Assembly: GCF_002313155.2 (NCBI RefSeq) | Contig: NZ_NWFK02000001.1 | Coordinates: forward strand, 1,364,001 to 1,428,000 | DNA length: 64,000 bases | Direction: 5' to 3' | Source: Psychrobacter sp. FDAARGOS_221 | GTDB taxonomy: Bacteria; Pseudomonadota; Gammaproteobacteria; Pseudomonadales; Moraxellaceae | Part shown: positions 25,708-35,260 of the stretch, one piece after another | How positions within the stretch are numbered: position 1 is the stretch's first letter | Layout: each line of letters begins with the position of its first letter | Notes under the pieces: model-generated | Told to the model about the DNA's origin: nothing | Database searches by the model: none | What the model saw: only the letters and a program-made list of their open reading frames with translations | Position numbers and translations under genes: made by a program

Positions 25708-27888
25708 CTACTTTTTGTCCTTCGCTTGCAGCATAATTTTTGCCGCTTCGATTACAAAGGCTTCATTTTCAGGCAGCTTAGGACGCTCATCTGTCTTCAT
25801 ACGACTACGCTCTTCAAACAACGCCTCGACTGCTGCTTGATACTCAGTCCAAGTCGCGTAAGGCTTCTCACCCAACGCTTTGCGGCGCGCATTTTCAGCA
25901 TCTAAAGTACGTAGCTCAACTTGTTTTTGATGCGCACGGCGTTCTGAAATATTCAGCTTCACCGGCTTTTTATCATCTTCCATATTGCGCACTTTATTTA
26001 ACGTATCTAAGTACACAAACTGCGGATTGGTGGTTTGACGAATTTTAGATTGCTGGTTTAATGTCGCCAGCGTATTGCTGCTGAATCGACCCTCTGGCTT
26101 ATAAGGTGAGGTTTTAATCGTATCCCATGCCATCGCATTTTTTTGATCGCGCTCACTAAACTCAGCACCTTCATAGATATTCACCAACTCAACATCTGGC
26201 ACGACCCCTTTATTCTGGGTACTGCCACCTGTGATACGGTAGAACTTACGCTGAGTTAGGGTTGCAGAGCCAAGAGCCAAGCTATCTAGCTGTACTTGAG
26301 CCGATCCTTTACCCGTCGTGGTGCTACCCACAACCAATCCACGGCCATAGTCTTGTACCGCCGCAGCGAAAATCTCTGACGCTGACGCAGAGGCTTTGTT
26401 GACAATCACAACCATGTCGCCAGAATACAGCTGCTTACCGCCGTCTTCATCTTGATAAACCTGAACATTACCGCGGTTATCACGAATCTGAACCAGAGGC
26501 CCTTCTTTAATGAACAACCCTAGCATTTTGGCCACTTCATCGAGTGAACCGCCTGGATTGTTACGTAAATCGACCACTAGACCATCGATGTTTTGCTTAT
26601 TCAGCTCTTTTAAAGCATTTTGGGTATCAATGCTGACGCTACGATAATCTTGGCCGCTACGACGCGCTTGATAGTTCAAATAAAAGCTTGGAATCTCTAG
26701 AACACCAATGCGTTTTTGCTCATTACTACCCTCTGGGGTCACCGTAACCACACGTTGGCTGACGCCAGCATCTTCTTGTTCAATCACATCACGCGTCAAC
26801 ACGATAGTACGTGCTGCTGCATCAGGACTGTTCGGCTGCTTCACTTTCACTGTGACATCAGTGCCGCGCTTACCACGGATTAAAGCGACCACTTCACGGG
26901 TTGACCAGCCCACCACGTCTTGTAGGGTCTCGCCATCTTTAGCGACTGCCAAAATTAAATCATTGGGCTGCACCTTGCCTGACTTAGCTGCAGGGCCACC
27001 ATCGACAAGAGTCACTATTTGAGTATAGTCTGGGTTTTTGCGGTAAGGACGGATCGATACCCCAATACCCTCAAGCTGCAGATTTGACTGCACTTGCATT
27101 TCGACCGACTGCACCGGTGCATAGTAATTACTATGAGGATCGTATGTTAAGGTGGCACTATTTAGCACCGACTCCATGATTTCATCACTGGTAATACGAT
27201 CAAGCTGCTCTTGTTGACGCTTAAGACGATTTAATAAAATCTCTTTTGGGCTGCGATCTTCACCTAAAATTAGGTCATTACCTTTGGTTAATTCAGGATT
27301 TTTACGATACAGCTCGTCACGTGCTTTGTCTTCTTCTTGACCCAGTGTCAGGTTAATCACTTGCAGCGTTAACTGACGCTCCCAGTACGCTCTTTGCTGT
27401 GAGTTATTCTTAAAGCGTGGCGCGTCTTCTCTATCTAATACCACGCTATCATTACGATTCAGATTAATTTTCGTGGTCAAAAACTTATTGGCAAAGTTGT
27501 AGTATTCGTTTGAGCGCTGGGTATAACGCTTGAAGATATCCTGGGCTGCGCTTAAGTCACCCTTTTTCAAACGTGCCGCAAACGTTTTGCCATACTTTTT
27601 GGTTAACTCATCAATATCTGATTGTAAAAATAAGGTATGGTTTGGATCCAAACGATCAAAATACATTTCAAGTACTTTTTGACCCATCGACTCGTCAAAT
27701 CTTATATTCGAGTAATGACCTCTATCTAATAAGGCAGATACTTGACGAGCAGTTAATTGCTGCTCCGGGGATGCAACAAATGCCGTATGGTCTGCAGCAA
27801 CAGCGGCAGTATAACTGTGGGTAAACACGATCCCTGCGACACCAAGGGCTGCAGCACTTAGTACCAGCTGTGTTGGTTGAAATCTCAT
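25708..27888 (-). CDS. prc: Carboxy-terminal processing (tail-specific) protease Prc
   Basis: Periplasmic S41 serine protease that degrades proteins from their C-termini and trims envelope proteins. A signal sequence covers about residues 1-31 (ending AAVAA). There follow an N-terminal helical domain, a PDZ domain near 240-330 (LEGIGVSIRP, DGGPAAKSGKVQPNDLILAV), and the S41 core with the Ser in VNKASASASEIFAAA near residues 495-509 and the Lys in TTTGKGSAQVQLD near 524. A long C-terminal domain matches Prc-type proteins. 726 residues is close to E. coli Prc (682). It faces nagZ across a 532-base divergent spacer. Confidence 0.95.
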   Translation of the reverse strand: MRFQPTQLVLSAAALGVAGIVFTHSYTAAVAADHTAFVASPEQQLTARQVSALLDRGHYSNIRFDESMGQKVLEMYFDRLDPNHTLFLQSDIDELTKKYGKTFAARLKKGDLSAAQDIFKRYTQRSNEYYNFANKFLTTKINLNRNDSVVLDREDAPRFKNNSQQRAYWERQLTLQVINLTLGQEEDKARDELYRKNPELTKGNDLILGEDRSPKEILLNRLKRQQEQLDRITSDEIMESVLNSATLTYDPHSNYYAPVQSVEMQVQSNLQLEGIGVSIRPYRKNPDYTQIVTLVDGGPAAKSGKVQPNDLILAVAKDGETLQDVVGWSTREVVALIRGKRGTDVTVKVKQPNSPDAAARTIVLTRDVIEQEDAGVSQRVVTVTPEGSNEQKRIGVLEIPSFYLNYQARRSGQDYRSVSIDTQNALKELNKQNIDGLVVDLRNNPGGSLDEVAKMLGLFIKEGPLVQIRDNRGNVQVYQDEDGGKQLYSGDMVVIVNKASASASEIFAAAVQDYGRGLVVGSTTTGKGSAQVQLDSLALGSATLTQRKFYRITGGSTQNKGVVPDVELVNIYEGAEFSERDQKNAMAWDTIKTSPYKPEGRFSSNTLATLNQQSKIRQTTNPQFVYLDTLNKVRNMEDDKKPVKLNISERRAHQKQVELRTLDAENARRKALGEKPYATWTEYQAAVEALFEERSRMKTDERPKLPENEAFVIEAAKIMLQAKDKK

Positions 27889-28420
27889 AAAACTCTCTCA
27901 CCTATTCTTGTCTTGTAGCATGATGTTTGGAGGCATGATGCACTTTATTATTTTGCCATGATTTCACGTGTTATTTAACAGGCTGCTCATGGTTTATGTC
28001 ATGATAATTTTATGGGTCATCATGGTTTGTTTAAAGGGTGGCACACAATAATGCTTTGATATTAGCATACCAAACCATAATTAACTGTCTAAAACTGTAT
28101 AAGCAATCTTTCCTGTTTTATTTTACAGGCTTTACTGTAATAATATTCAAACAGGAGTCGTCAGTAACAGTTATTCAGTTTCAGTGATTAATAGTCATAT
28201 CGTGAATTTATCCATATCACCTATTAACTCAATCTCTTTATCAATTAGACCACTTATTAACGTTATCACAGTGGTAGGTAAAGTAATTAGAGCTAAAATT
28301 GATTACAGCTAAAAGTCATTAGATCTAGGAATAGCGTGCGACTATTACTATTACTGCGACCTTATAAATCAAATTTTATTATTAACTGATATTAACAATA
28401 TACCAAAAAGAGGAAGTTTT
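27889..28420. other. Divergent spacer between prc and nagZ
   Basis: 532 bases with promoters expected for both genes. It contains imperfect repeats of CATGATG/CATGG type at 27915-28030. The nagZ ribosome site GAGGAAG lies just left of 28421. No gene is seen. Confidence 0.45.
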
Positions 28421-29521
28421 ATGTACGGGCCATTAATGATTGATGTGGCAGGCAGTCAGCTAACCGAAGCAGACCGTGATGTCCTGAGCCAACCTGAGGT
28501 GGGCGGAATTATCTTATTTGCCCGTAATGTCGAGACGCCAGAGCAAGTGCGCGCCCTATGCGATGATATTCGCCAAGTACAGCCCAATATTATCATTGGT
28601 GCCGACCAAGAAGGTGGCCGTGTCGCAAGGTTACGTGACGGCTTCACACCACTACCTGCCATGGGTAGAATTGGTGAGCTGTTCGACCGTCAGCCTTGCC
28701 AAGCACTGTCTTTGGCTTATGACTGTGGTTATTTGATGGCTTCTGAAGTGTTGGCGGTTGGTATTGATATCAGCTTTGCGCCTGTACTCGATATCAATGG
28801 CGTCAGCAAAGTGATTGGCGATCGCAGCTTCCACCCGCACACCGAAGCCATCGTGGCATTATCAATGCAATTTATGCGCGGCATGAAAGCGGCGGGTATG
28901 GCCACCACCGGCAAGCACTTCCCTGGTCATGGCTCAATTGCACCTGACTCACATGTGGCAGATGCCATTGATGAGCGTGAGTTTGATCAAATTATGGCAG
29001 TCGATCTACAACCCTTTGTACAATGCCAGCCTTGGCTTGATGCCTTAATGCCAGCCCATGTTATTTTTAGCCAAGTCGATGATAAACCTGCCGGATTTTC
29101 AAAAATCTGGTTACAAGACATCGCTCGTAAGCAATTGGGCTTTGACGGGGTATTATTCTCAGATGACTTATCCATGAAAGCGGCTCACGTCGCCGGTGAT
29201 GCCGGTGCTCGAGTGAAAGCTGCCCTTAGCGCCGGCTGTGATATGGCCTTAGTCTGTAATGATAGAGAAGCCGCCCTATTGGCTATTGAGACTGCAAAGC
29301 AGCTACCTAAACCCAATCAGCAACGCTTGCATGCGATGCGTAGTGAGATACCGCAGTGGCAAGGCAGCCTTGAAGCCACTTGTGCTCAATTTGATTACTG
29401 GGCACAGGCCAAACAAAATGTCACTGAAGCCTTCTTTGGCAACCCATCAGATTGCGATAGTAAGGACAAACCTCTAGCGGTTCAATCACAGGCAGTGGAT
29501 CCAACCAATTATTCGAGTTAA
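28421..29521 (+). CDS. nagZ: Beta-N-acetylhexosaminidase NagZ
   Basis: Cytosolic glycoside hydrolase family 3 enzyme of peptidoglycan recycling; it removes GlcNAc from GlcNAc-anhydroMurNAc peptides. Signatures: GADQEGGRVARLRDGFTPLP, the catalytic histidine segment KHFPGHGSIAPDSH (K165 onward) and the nucleophile Asp248 in SDDLSMKAAH. The 366-residue length is normal, with a 30-residue tail that is not conserved. In bacteria with inducible AmpC the product of this reaction induces beta-lactamase; no ampR/ampC is in the window. Confidence 0.96.
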   Translation: MYGPLMIDVAGSQLTEADRDVLSQPEVGGIILFARNVETPEQVRALCDDIRQVQPNIIIGADQEGGRVARLRDGFTPLPAMGRIGELFDRQPCQALSLAYDCGYLMASEVLAVGIDISFAPVLDINGVSKVIGDRSFHPHTEAIVALSMQFMRGMKAAGMATTGKHFPGHGSIAPDSHVADAIDEREFDQIMAVDLQPFVQCQPWLDALMPAHVIFSQVDDKPAGFSKIWLQDIARKQLGFDGVLFSDDLSMKAAHVAGDAGARVKAALSAGCDMALVCNDREAALLAIETAKQLPKPNQQRLHAMRSEIPQWQGSLEATCAQFDYWAQAKQNVTEAFFGNPSDCDSKDKPLAVQSQAVDPTNYSS

Positions 29522-29621
29522 TTAGTTTCTTATTCCATAGTTTTTAAACTAATAAATAAGGTATTAAAAGCTATTAGAAACAGATAAGCACTGATTGGCA
29601 GTTAGCCATCGTTTTACAGCC

Positions 29622-29654
29622 ACAAAAAAAGCCACCCTAGGGTGGCTTTTTTAA
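29622..29654. terminator. Bidirectional terminator between nagZ and the OmpA-family gene
   Basis: The palindrome GCCACCCTAGGGTGGC, with an A run before it and a T run after it, forms a near-perfect stem between two convergent genes. Confidence 0.93.
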
Positions 29655-29728
29655 TTGGCATTATTTTTATAACACTTTTATAGCATTTTTATAGCATCAA
29701 TCGTATCAATATGATTGTGTGCTATCTA

Positions 29729-31351
29729 TTATTCAGCAGCAGCGGCTTCAGGTTGCTCAGCTGAATCATCTACTTTAGCAGCATCTTCAACTACTTCGAT
29801 GTCTTGTGTACCCATTGCTGTTTCGTCATGAACAGTAAACTCGATACGACGGTTACGGAACTTACCATTGTCAGTTTCGTTGGTAGCGATTGGGTCAGTT
29901 TCACCCATACCTTTAGTCATTAGTTTACTGGCGTCAACACCTTTAGAAACTAAATAGTCTTTCACTGAATCAGCACGGCGCTGTGATAAGTCTTGGTTAT
30001 AAGCGTCTTGACCATCACTATCAGTATGACCAATAATCATCAGTTCCATATCAGGAACTTGTTTCATCACTTCTACTGCGCGATCAAGTACTGCTTGGTT
30101 TTCTTCTGGAATATCAGTCTTATCTACTGCGAAGTTAATTACCTGGATGCTAAGGGCACGTGCCACATCTTTTGGATCTGGGTTCTCACCTAAGTTATCC
30201 ATTGCAGCGTGTGCGTCAGCGATACTTTGCTCAACTTCTGCATCAAAGTCTAGAGGACCAGCAGCCACAACATTTAGCTCAGGTGCCGCTTCTTTAATGT
30301 CAGCCACTAGCTTATCAAGTTGTGCTTGATCTGGTGCATCAATACGAACTTCATCACCTTCGATGATAACGTTAGCATTTGGCGTATCTTTGATTAGCGG
30401 TAAGATAGCAGCTAAGTGTGGTGCAGCTGGCATATCAGTATCGAAGCTATCATCGATATCGGCACGACAGTTGTCAGTACCTGTACCGAACACGTCTTTT
30501 ACAGAATTGATAACTGAGTTACCTAGCTCATCATTACCTGCGCTGATACGGCAAGCAAATAATTCATTACCTTCACCGGTCGCTAAGCTTAATACTGCTG
30601 GCGCTAATGCTGTAGTACCCGCTACTGCGTTTTCAGCAGGCTGTTGTTGCGTTGTTTGATCTGGTGCAGCTACTGGTGCTGGATCTGACTGACAGCCTTT
30701 TAATAGTGCCCAAGCCAATGCCGCTAGAATAATTAGACCAATAATAGGTAGTAGCGCTTTTAAGAAACCGCCACCTTCTTTTTCTTCATGGTGTAATGGC
30801 TTCATGCTGGTCGTATCAGAGATACGATGACCTGCTTCATTCACATGCGCTGCGGTAGTGTTTGCCGCAGTCGTACCCGCTGCGTTTGCATGTGCTGCAT
30901 GAGCACCTGCCGCGCCGGCACCTAGTCCTAATAGACCTGCTGGTAAGAAGCCAGTAGCCCAAGATGGAATAAGGTCACGGAATGAGCTTAAGTTATCACG
31001 TAAGAACTGTGGAACTGGCGTGGTGCCTGATAAGCTCTTAATCTCATTTAATGCCATTGGCGCAGCGCTGACTAGCAAGCCTTTCACTACTGATTCATCA
31101 ACTTGGTTATCAGAAACCAAACCTTTGATTAAAGATGATTTATTAGCATCATCTGACCATAAACGATCAAATAATCCTAAATCATCGTTATGAATGTCTT
31201 GTTTGGCAGCGTGATCAAAGGTTGTTTGGTCCGTTAGTTTTGCAGCCAATACAGCATAGAATTGTTTTAACAACCCTTCTTTTTGAGGGCTAGCCGAGCC
31301 TTCTAATACAGCAGGCGTTACGATACGACTCAGGTGAGCAAGAATATCCAT
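29729..31351 (-). CDS. OmpA-family protein with internal membrane anchor
   Basis: A 540-residue protein without a signal peptide. Residues 1-140 are a helical domain resembling DUF937-type proteins (MDILAHLSRIVTPAVLEG at the start). Residues 145-180 are an Ala/His/Thr-rich linker. A single membrane helix near 197-217 reads LLPIIGLIILAALAWALL. After a Pro/Gln linker and a mixed alpha/beta domain, the OmpA peptidoglycan-binding domain lies at about 405-505, with INFAVDKTDIPEENQAVL, IIGHTDSDGQDAYNQDLSQ and RNRRIEFTV. The tail is Ala/Glu-rich. The topology suggests an inner-membrane protein whose C-terminus reaches peptidoglycan. The gene is monocistronic. Confidence 0.85.
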   Translation of the reverse strand: MDILAHLSRIVTPAVLEGSASPQKEGLLKQFYAVLAAKLTDQTTFDHAAKQDIHNDDLGLFDRLWSDDANKSSLIKGLVSDNQVDESVVKGLLVSAAPMALNEIKSLSGTTPVPQFLRDNLSSFRDLIPSWATGFLPAGLLGLGAGAAGAHAAHANAAGTTAANTTAAHVNEAGHRISDTTSMKPLHHEEKEGGGFLKALLPIIGLIILAALAWALLKGCQSDPAPVAAPDQTTQQQPAENAVAGTTALAPAVLSLATGEGNELFACRISAGNDELGNSVINSVKDVFGTGTDNCRADIDDSFDTDMPAAPHLAAILPLIKDTPNANVIIEGDEVRIDAPDQAQLDKLVADIKEAAPELNVVAAGPLDFDAEVEQSIADAHAAMDNLGENPDPKDVARALSIQVINFAVDKTDIPEENQAVLDRAVEVMKQVPDMELMIIGHTDSDGQDAYNQDLSQRRADSVKDYLVSKGVDASKLMTKGMGETDPIATNETDNGKFRNRRIEFTVHDETAMGTQDIEVVEDAAKVDDSAEQPEAAAAE

Positions 31352-31971
31352 TTAGAAAAAACCTCTTAGAGTGAAAAAATAAAAATAATGAATGAAAAAT
31401 AATCCTGAAAAAATAGATGATTAAAACAGTGTATAGTCTGGGCAGCTGTTGGTTAACACATTGATTAACACAATTGATTTGAATAGTGAATCAACAACAT
31501 CTAATAACTTAATAACCATCTATTTGAAATAATCTGTCAGTGCTAAGCATAATAGCTTCCCTGCATTTATAATTTACTCAAATATTTAGATTAAATAATT
31601 TATATTTTAATAAATTTTATTATATATTTTGTAAAAAATGCAGGCTTATTAGCACAATAATTGAGTTACTATTTATTTTGTAATAACAGTTTATTTTATT
31701 GTGTTAGATAGACTAATAATTAAATTAGCAGCGACATTTGCCTATACAATACCTGAAAAAGGGCAAGTACAACGTTATTGAAAAGTAAATTCTATATTAA
31801 GCAATGTTACAATGGCCGCTAAAATTGACAAAGATATAGCAAAATAATGGTCATCAAACACATTATTTCATGCTATACATACAGCATCAAAACCCACATA
31901 ACGATAAAACAAATCAACGCGATTATTATCAAGTAATCTTGCGAAACTGATTGTTTTAACAAGGATTAAGA
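31352..31971. other. Divergent spacer between the OmpA-family gene and the rhomboid gene
   Basis: 620 bases, very AT-rich at 31560-31720. It should contain both promoters; a long leader is possible on either side. No gene or strong hairpin was recognised. Confidence 0.45.
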
Positions 31972-32592
31972 GTGAATAGTTTATTAAGCAGCCACACCAC
32001 CCTCATTATTATTATCACGGTTATTGTCAGTTTGATGGCATGGCAAAACAAAGGATTAATGGATCGATTAATCTTTTCACCAATCGCAGTCAATAAAGGT
32101 CAATGGTACCGCTTGATTACGCATGGTTTTGTACATGCGGACAGCACTCACTTACTATTTAACATGTTTACTTTGTACTTTTTTGGTCGCGCGGTCGAAA
32201 ACTACTTTAACCAATATTTAGGCGGATTTGGATTTATTGCGGTGTATTTAGCAGCGATTATCGTCGCTATGCTGCCCAGCTATATGCAGCACAAAGATGA
32301 CTTTCGCTACCGCAGCTTAGGTGCATCTGGCGGCGTATCGGCAGTGCTATTTTCTTTTATATTAATGGCGCCATGGAGCATGTTATACCTATTCGCCGCA
32401 GTGCCAATCCCAGCCATTGTGTTCGCCATTGCTTACGTGGCCTATAGTATTTATGCCAATAACAAAGGCAACACTAATGTTAATCACCTAGCCCACTTAT
32501 GGGGCGGCGCCTTTGGAGTAATAGCGACTATCTTGCTGTCACCCAATATGCTATTACATTTCTTTAATGCGTTAATGCACCCAAGATTTTAA
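31972..32592 (+). CDS. Rhomboid-family intramembrane serine protease
   Basis: A 206-residue integral membrane protease with six predicted helices. The rhomboid signature is complete: HLLFNMFTLYFFG (H-x3-N) in helix 2, the nucleophile S119 in GASGGVSAVLF and the catalytic H175 in NHLAHLWGGAFG. The start is GTG, with AAGGA at 31961-31965. Substrates are not predictable from sequence. It stands alone on the plus strand, followed by 14-base tandem repeats and a terminator. Confidence 0.93.
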   Translation: MNSLLSSHTTLIIIITVIVSLMAWQNKGLMDRLIFSPIAVNKGQWYRLITHGFVHADSTHLLFNMFTLYFFGRAVENYFNQYLGGFGFIAVYLAAIIVAMLPSYMQHKDDFRYRSLGASGGVSAVLFSFILMAPWSMLYLFAAVPIPAIVFAIAYVAYSIYANNKGNTNVNHLAHLWGGAFGVIATILLSPNMLLHFFNALMHPRF

Positions 32593-32617
32593 TAAATGTT
32601 GTTATTTTGAACATACT

Positions 32618-32673
32618 TTTATAGAGCCTAATTTATAGAGCCTAATTTATAGAGCCTAGTTTATAGAGCCTAG
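32618..32673. repeat. Four 14-bp tandem repeats after the rhomboid gene
   Basis: The unit TTTATAGAGCCTAA/G is present four times end to end; copies 1 and 2 end in A, copies 3 and 4 in G. It lies between the stop codon and the terminator and is presumably untranslated. Confidence 0.95.
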
Positions 32674-32686
32674 TTTTAGACAATTA

Positions 32687-32729
32687 ATAAAAAGCCCACC
32701 ATAGTCAATCACTGTGGTGGGCTTTTTTA
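32687..32729. terminator. Bidirectional terminator between the rhomboid gene and hemA
   Basis: Arms AAAAGCCCACCA and TGGTGGGCTTTT flank a loop of about a dozen bases, with A and T runs outside. It lies 12 bases past the hemA stop and serves both convergent genes. Confidence 0.92.
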
Positions 32730-32739
32730 GTTAGGCTGT

Positions 32740-34128
32740 TTATTTAGAGCGATAGGCTTCTTGTAATCCAGAAATAACTAAGTCTAGTACCTCGGGATTA
32801 CCATCACGTGCGGCTCGGCGCATCAAGGACGATGGCGCATGCGCTAAGGTCTGAGTCAATCGACGCGTCAATTCAACCATCAGTGCCTCCGGCTCAGCAT
32901 CGGTATGCTTTAATTGATGTAGCACATCGGCCAACACCACAGCTGCCTTACTCTCAGCTTCAGTGCGATAATCATGGATGTCTTGACCCACTTTACGCAC
33001 TTGATAGCGGCGCTCAATCTCAACGACCAAGTGACTAACAAACAACTCAGCTTCAACCGCTGCTTGGCGGCGCTTCTCTAAGTTACCAGCAATCACATGC
33101 TGCAAGTCATCTACCGAATATAAATAAACATCATCAAGTTTAGAGATTTTTGAATCAATGTCTCTAGGTACCGCCAGATCCACCATTAGCATCGGGCGAT
33201 AGCGGCGCTTTTTGAGTGCGCGGCGAGTCATATCATAGTCGATGAGCATATCCATGCTACCGCTACAACTGCTGACAATATCAGCCTGAGGCAACAACGC
33301 ATCGAGCTCAGTTAAAGGATGCACTTCCACTTGCAAGTCAGGGCGTTGTAACTCTAGCGCCAACTGCTGCGCCCGCTCTGGGGTACGGTTACAGATTAAG
33401 ATACGCTTCATACCCAACGCAGCGATATTCTGCGCCACCAAACGGTTCATTTCCCCAGCGGCGATTAATAAGAAAGTGGTCTCTTCTGGTCTATCAAAGA
33501 TTTGGGTCACTAACTTGGCAGCGGCGTAACCAAGTGAGATGGCCTGAGTGCCGACATCGGTTTCGTTACGCACTCGCTTAGCAGCTGCGAAAATCTGCTC
33601 AACCACCCAGTTTAATTGATTGGTTAAGAACCCTTGCTCTTTGGCAGCGCTGACCGTTCTTTTGATTTGACCAAAGATTTGTGGCTCACCTAAGATCATA
33701 GAGTCCAGACCTGCGGCCACACGCAATAAGTGAGTTAACGCTTGAGCATCGATATAATCGTATAGATACGGACGCACCTCATCGATGGGTAAAACCTTAA
33801 AGTCGGCCAACCATTGCATCAATTGCTCGGTAAGCTCAGTGGTATTCTGTGCCAAGTCCATCTCTGCTTCAGAATCGCTATTAGCTACTGCGCTCGAATC
33901 GACATTCACATCAGAATCACGCGCGGCTTGCTGATCATTTTGCTGCTGCGTATTGGGCGCTAAGGCATAAATTTCGGTGCGGTTACAGGTAGAGATAATC
34001 AGGCTACCTGCGGTAATTTTCTGCAAATAAGCTTGTGCAACTTCAATGTCACCGCCCACAAAAGCCAGCCGTTCACGCAAGGCAACGGGAGCAGTTTTAT
34101 GGTTTACGCCGATGACAACAAGATTCAT
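32740..34128 (-). CDS. hemA: Glutamyl-tRNA reductase
   Basis: First enzyme of C5-pathway heme synthesis: it reduces glutamyl-tRNA to glutamate-1-semialdehyde, the substrate of HemL (9940-11238). The nucleophile C48 lies in ISTCNRTEIYA. GLDSMILGEPQIFGQ, the NADPH domain near LLIAAGEMNRLVAQNIAALG and the segment DLAVPRDIDSKISKLDDVYLY (in parts) are standard. At 462 residues it is about 40 longer than E. coli HemA. The excess is an acidic, Gln/Asp/Ser-rich insertion at about residues 58-97 in the catalytic domain. Active-site residues are intact. Confidence 0.96.
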   Translation of the reverse strand: MNLVVIGVNHKTAPVALRERLAFVGGDIEVAQAYLQKITAGSLIISTCNRTEIYALAPNTQQQNDQQAARDSDVNVDSSAVANSDSEAEMDLAQNTTELTEQLMQWLADFKVLPIDEVRPYLYDYIDAQALTHLLRVAAGLDSMILGEPQIFGQIKRTVSAAKEQGFLTNQLNWVVEQIFAAAKRVRNETDVGTQAISLGYAAAKLVTQIFDRPEETTFLLIAAGEMNRLVAQNIAALGMKRILICNRTPERAQQLALELQRPDLQVEVHPLTELDALLPQADIVSSCSGSMDMLIDYDMTRRALKKRRYRPMLMVDLAVPRDIDSKISKLDDVYLYSVDDLQHVIAGNLEKRRQAAVEAELFVSHLVVEIERRYQVRKVGQDIHDYRTEAESKAAVVLADVLHQLKHTDAEPEALMVELTRRLTQTLAHAPSSLMRRAARDGNPEVLDLVISGLQEAYRSK

Positions 34129-34633
34129 GTAAATCTACCAACTTATGAAAGGTTAAACCGCTAAATCTAATCAGATAAATTGCTTATTTAAATAGTCAGT
34201 TTTAACTGACCAATACAACCTATGTAAAGGGTATCTATCAATATAAAGGTTGTATATAAAGCTTTAGATGTATTAATAAGGCATGTTATCCACAATATCA
34301 AGAGCGGCATTTAATGCTCTTAAATAGTGAGATTAACAGGTACCATTGCATACGCTATAAACAATGCGCTACAAATCAAACCATAGATTATATCATTGAA
34401 TAGCTCGACAAACACAGTTTAAGCAGCTAACCAGACAAGCGACTAGACAATCAATCGTAAAAACCGTCAATAAAACAACCAAACACTTAAACAATCATCG
34501 AAGAAACAACAATCATTGAAGAAAACCATTTAAATAAGCCATTAAAAAAAAGGACGCCTAATAGGCATCCTTTTTTATTGAACGTATGATTAAACGTTCT
34601 ATTTAACACTATCGTTAAAAGTCAAAGCGACAA
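34129..34633. other. Intergenic region between hemA and sodB
   Basis: 505 AT-rich bases. The sodB terminator lies at its right end and the hemA promoter should lie at its left end. Between them are degenerate AACAATCAT/AAACA-type repeats at about 34440-34530. No gene is seen. Confidence 0.5.
34543..34577 (-). terminator. Rho-independent terminator of sodB
   Basis: Arms AAAAAGGACGCCT and AGGCATCCTTTTT, with one internal mismatch, flank a three-base loop. On the minus strand a T run follows. It lies about 60 bases past the sodB stop. Confidence 0.88.
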
Positions 34634-35260
34634 TTAAGATTCAACGCCTGCGTCTTGGCCTTTGTACTTAGCGTTTGCATAATCCCAGTTTACAAGCTTG
34701 TCTAGGAAAGTGTCTACATAGTCTGGACGACGGTTACGATAGTCGATGTAGTAAGCGTGTTCCCAAACGTCACAAGTTAATACAGCAACTTTGCCATGAG
34801 CAAGTGGTGTATCAGCGTTAGCTGTTTTCATGATAGACAGTTTGCCGCCTACAGAATCAGCAACTAACCAAGCCCAACCTGAACCGAACTGTGAAGTAGC
34901 AGCGTTTTTGAACTCTTCACGGAACTTATCGTATGAACCGAAGTCTTCTTCGATTTTGGCTTTAAGATCGCCAGTAGGCTCGCCGCCACCGTTTGGTGCC
35001 ATGCTGTTCCAGTAGAAAGTGTGGTTCCAAACTTGAGCAGCTTGGTTGAACATACCTTGCTTGCTGTCATCTTCAGCAGTTGCTTTGATGATTTCTTCAA
35101 GCGATTTACCTTCAAGACCAGAACCTGGTAATAGGTCGTTCAGTTTAGTAACGTAAGCATTGTGGTGCTTATCGTGGTGAAATTCTAAAGTTTCTGCACT
35201 GATATGTGGCTCAAGTGCGTCTTTTGCATATGGAAGATCTGGTAAAGTGATATTTGACAT
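34634..35260 (-). CDS. sodB: Superoxide dismutase, iron type
   Basis: Cytosolic Fe/Mn-family enzyme that dismutates superoxide. Metal ligands are visible: His in ETLEFHHDKHHNAYV, His in QVWNHTFYWNSM, and Asp and His in DVWEHAYYIDYRNRRPDYV. The active-site Gln in the segment AAQVWNH, as opposed to Gly-His in Mn enzymes, indicates the Fe type. The 208-residue length is slightly above E. coli SodB (193); an extra loop near LLPGSGLEGKSLEEI accounts for part. It is monocistronic with its own terminator. Confidence 0.95.
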   Translation of the reverse strand: MSNITLPDLPYAKDALEPHISAETLEFHHDKHHNAYVTKLNDLLPGSGLEGKSLEEIIKATAEDDSKQGMFNQAAQVWNHTFYWNSMAPNGGGEPTGDLKAKIEEDFGSYDKFREEFKNAATSQFGSGWAWLVADSVGGKLSIMKTANADTPLAHGKVAVLTCDVWEHAYYIDYRNRRPDYVDTFLDKLVNWDYANAKYKGQDAGVES

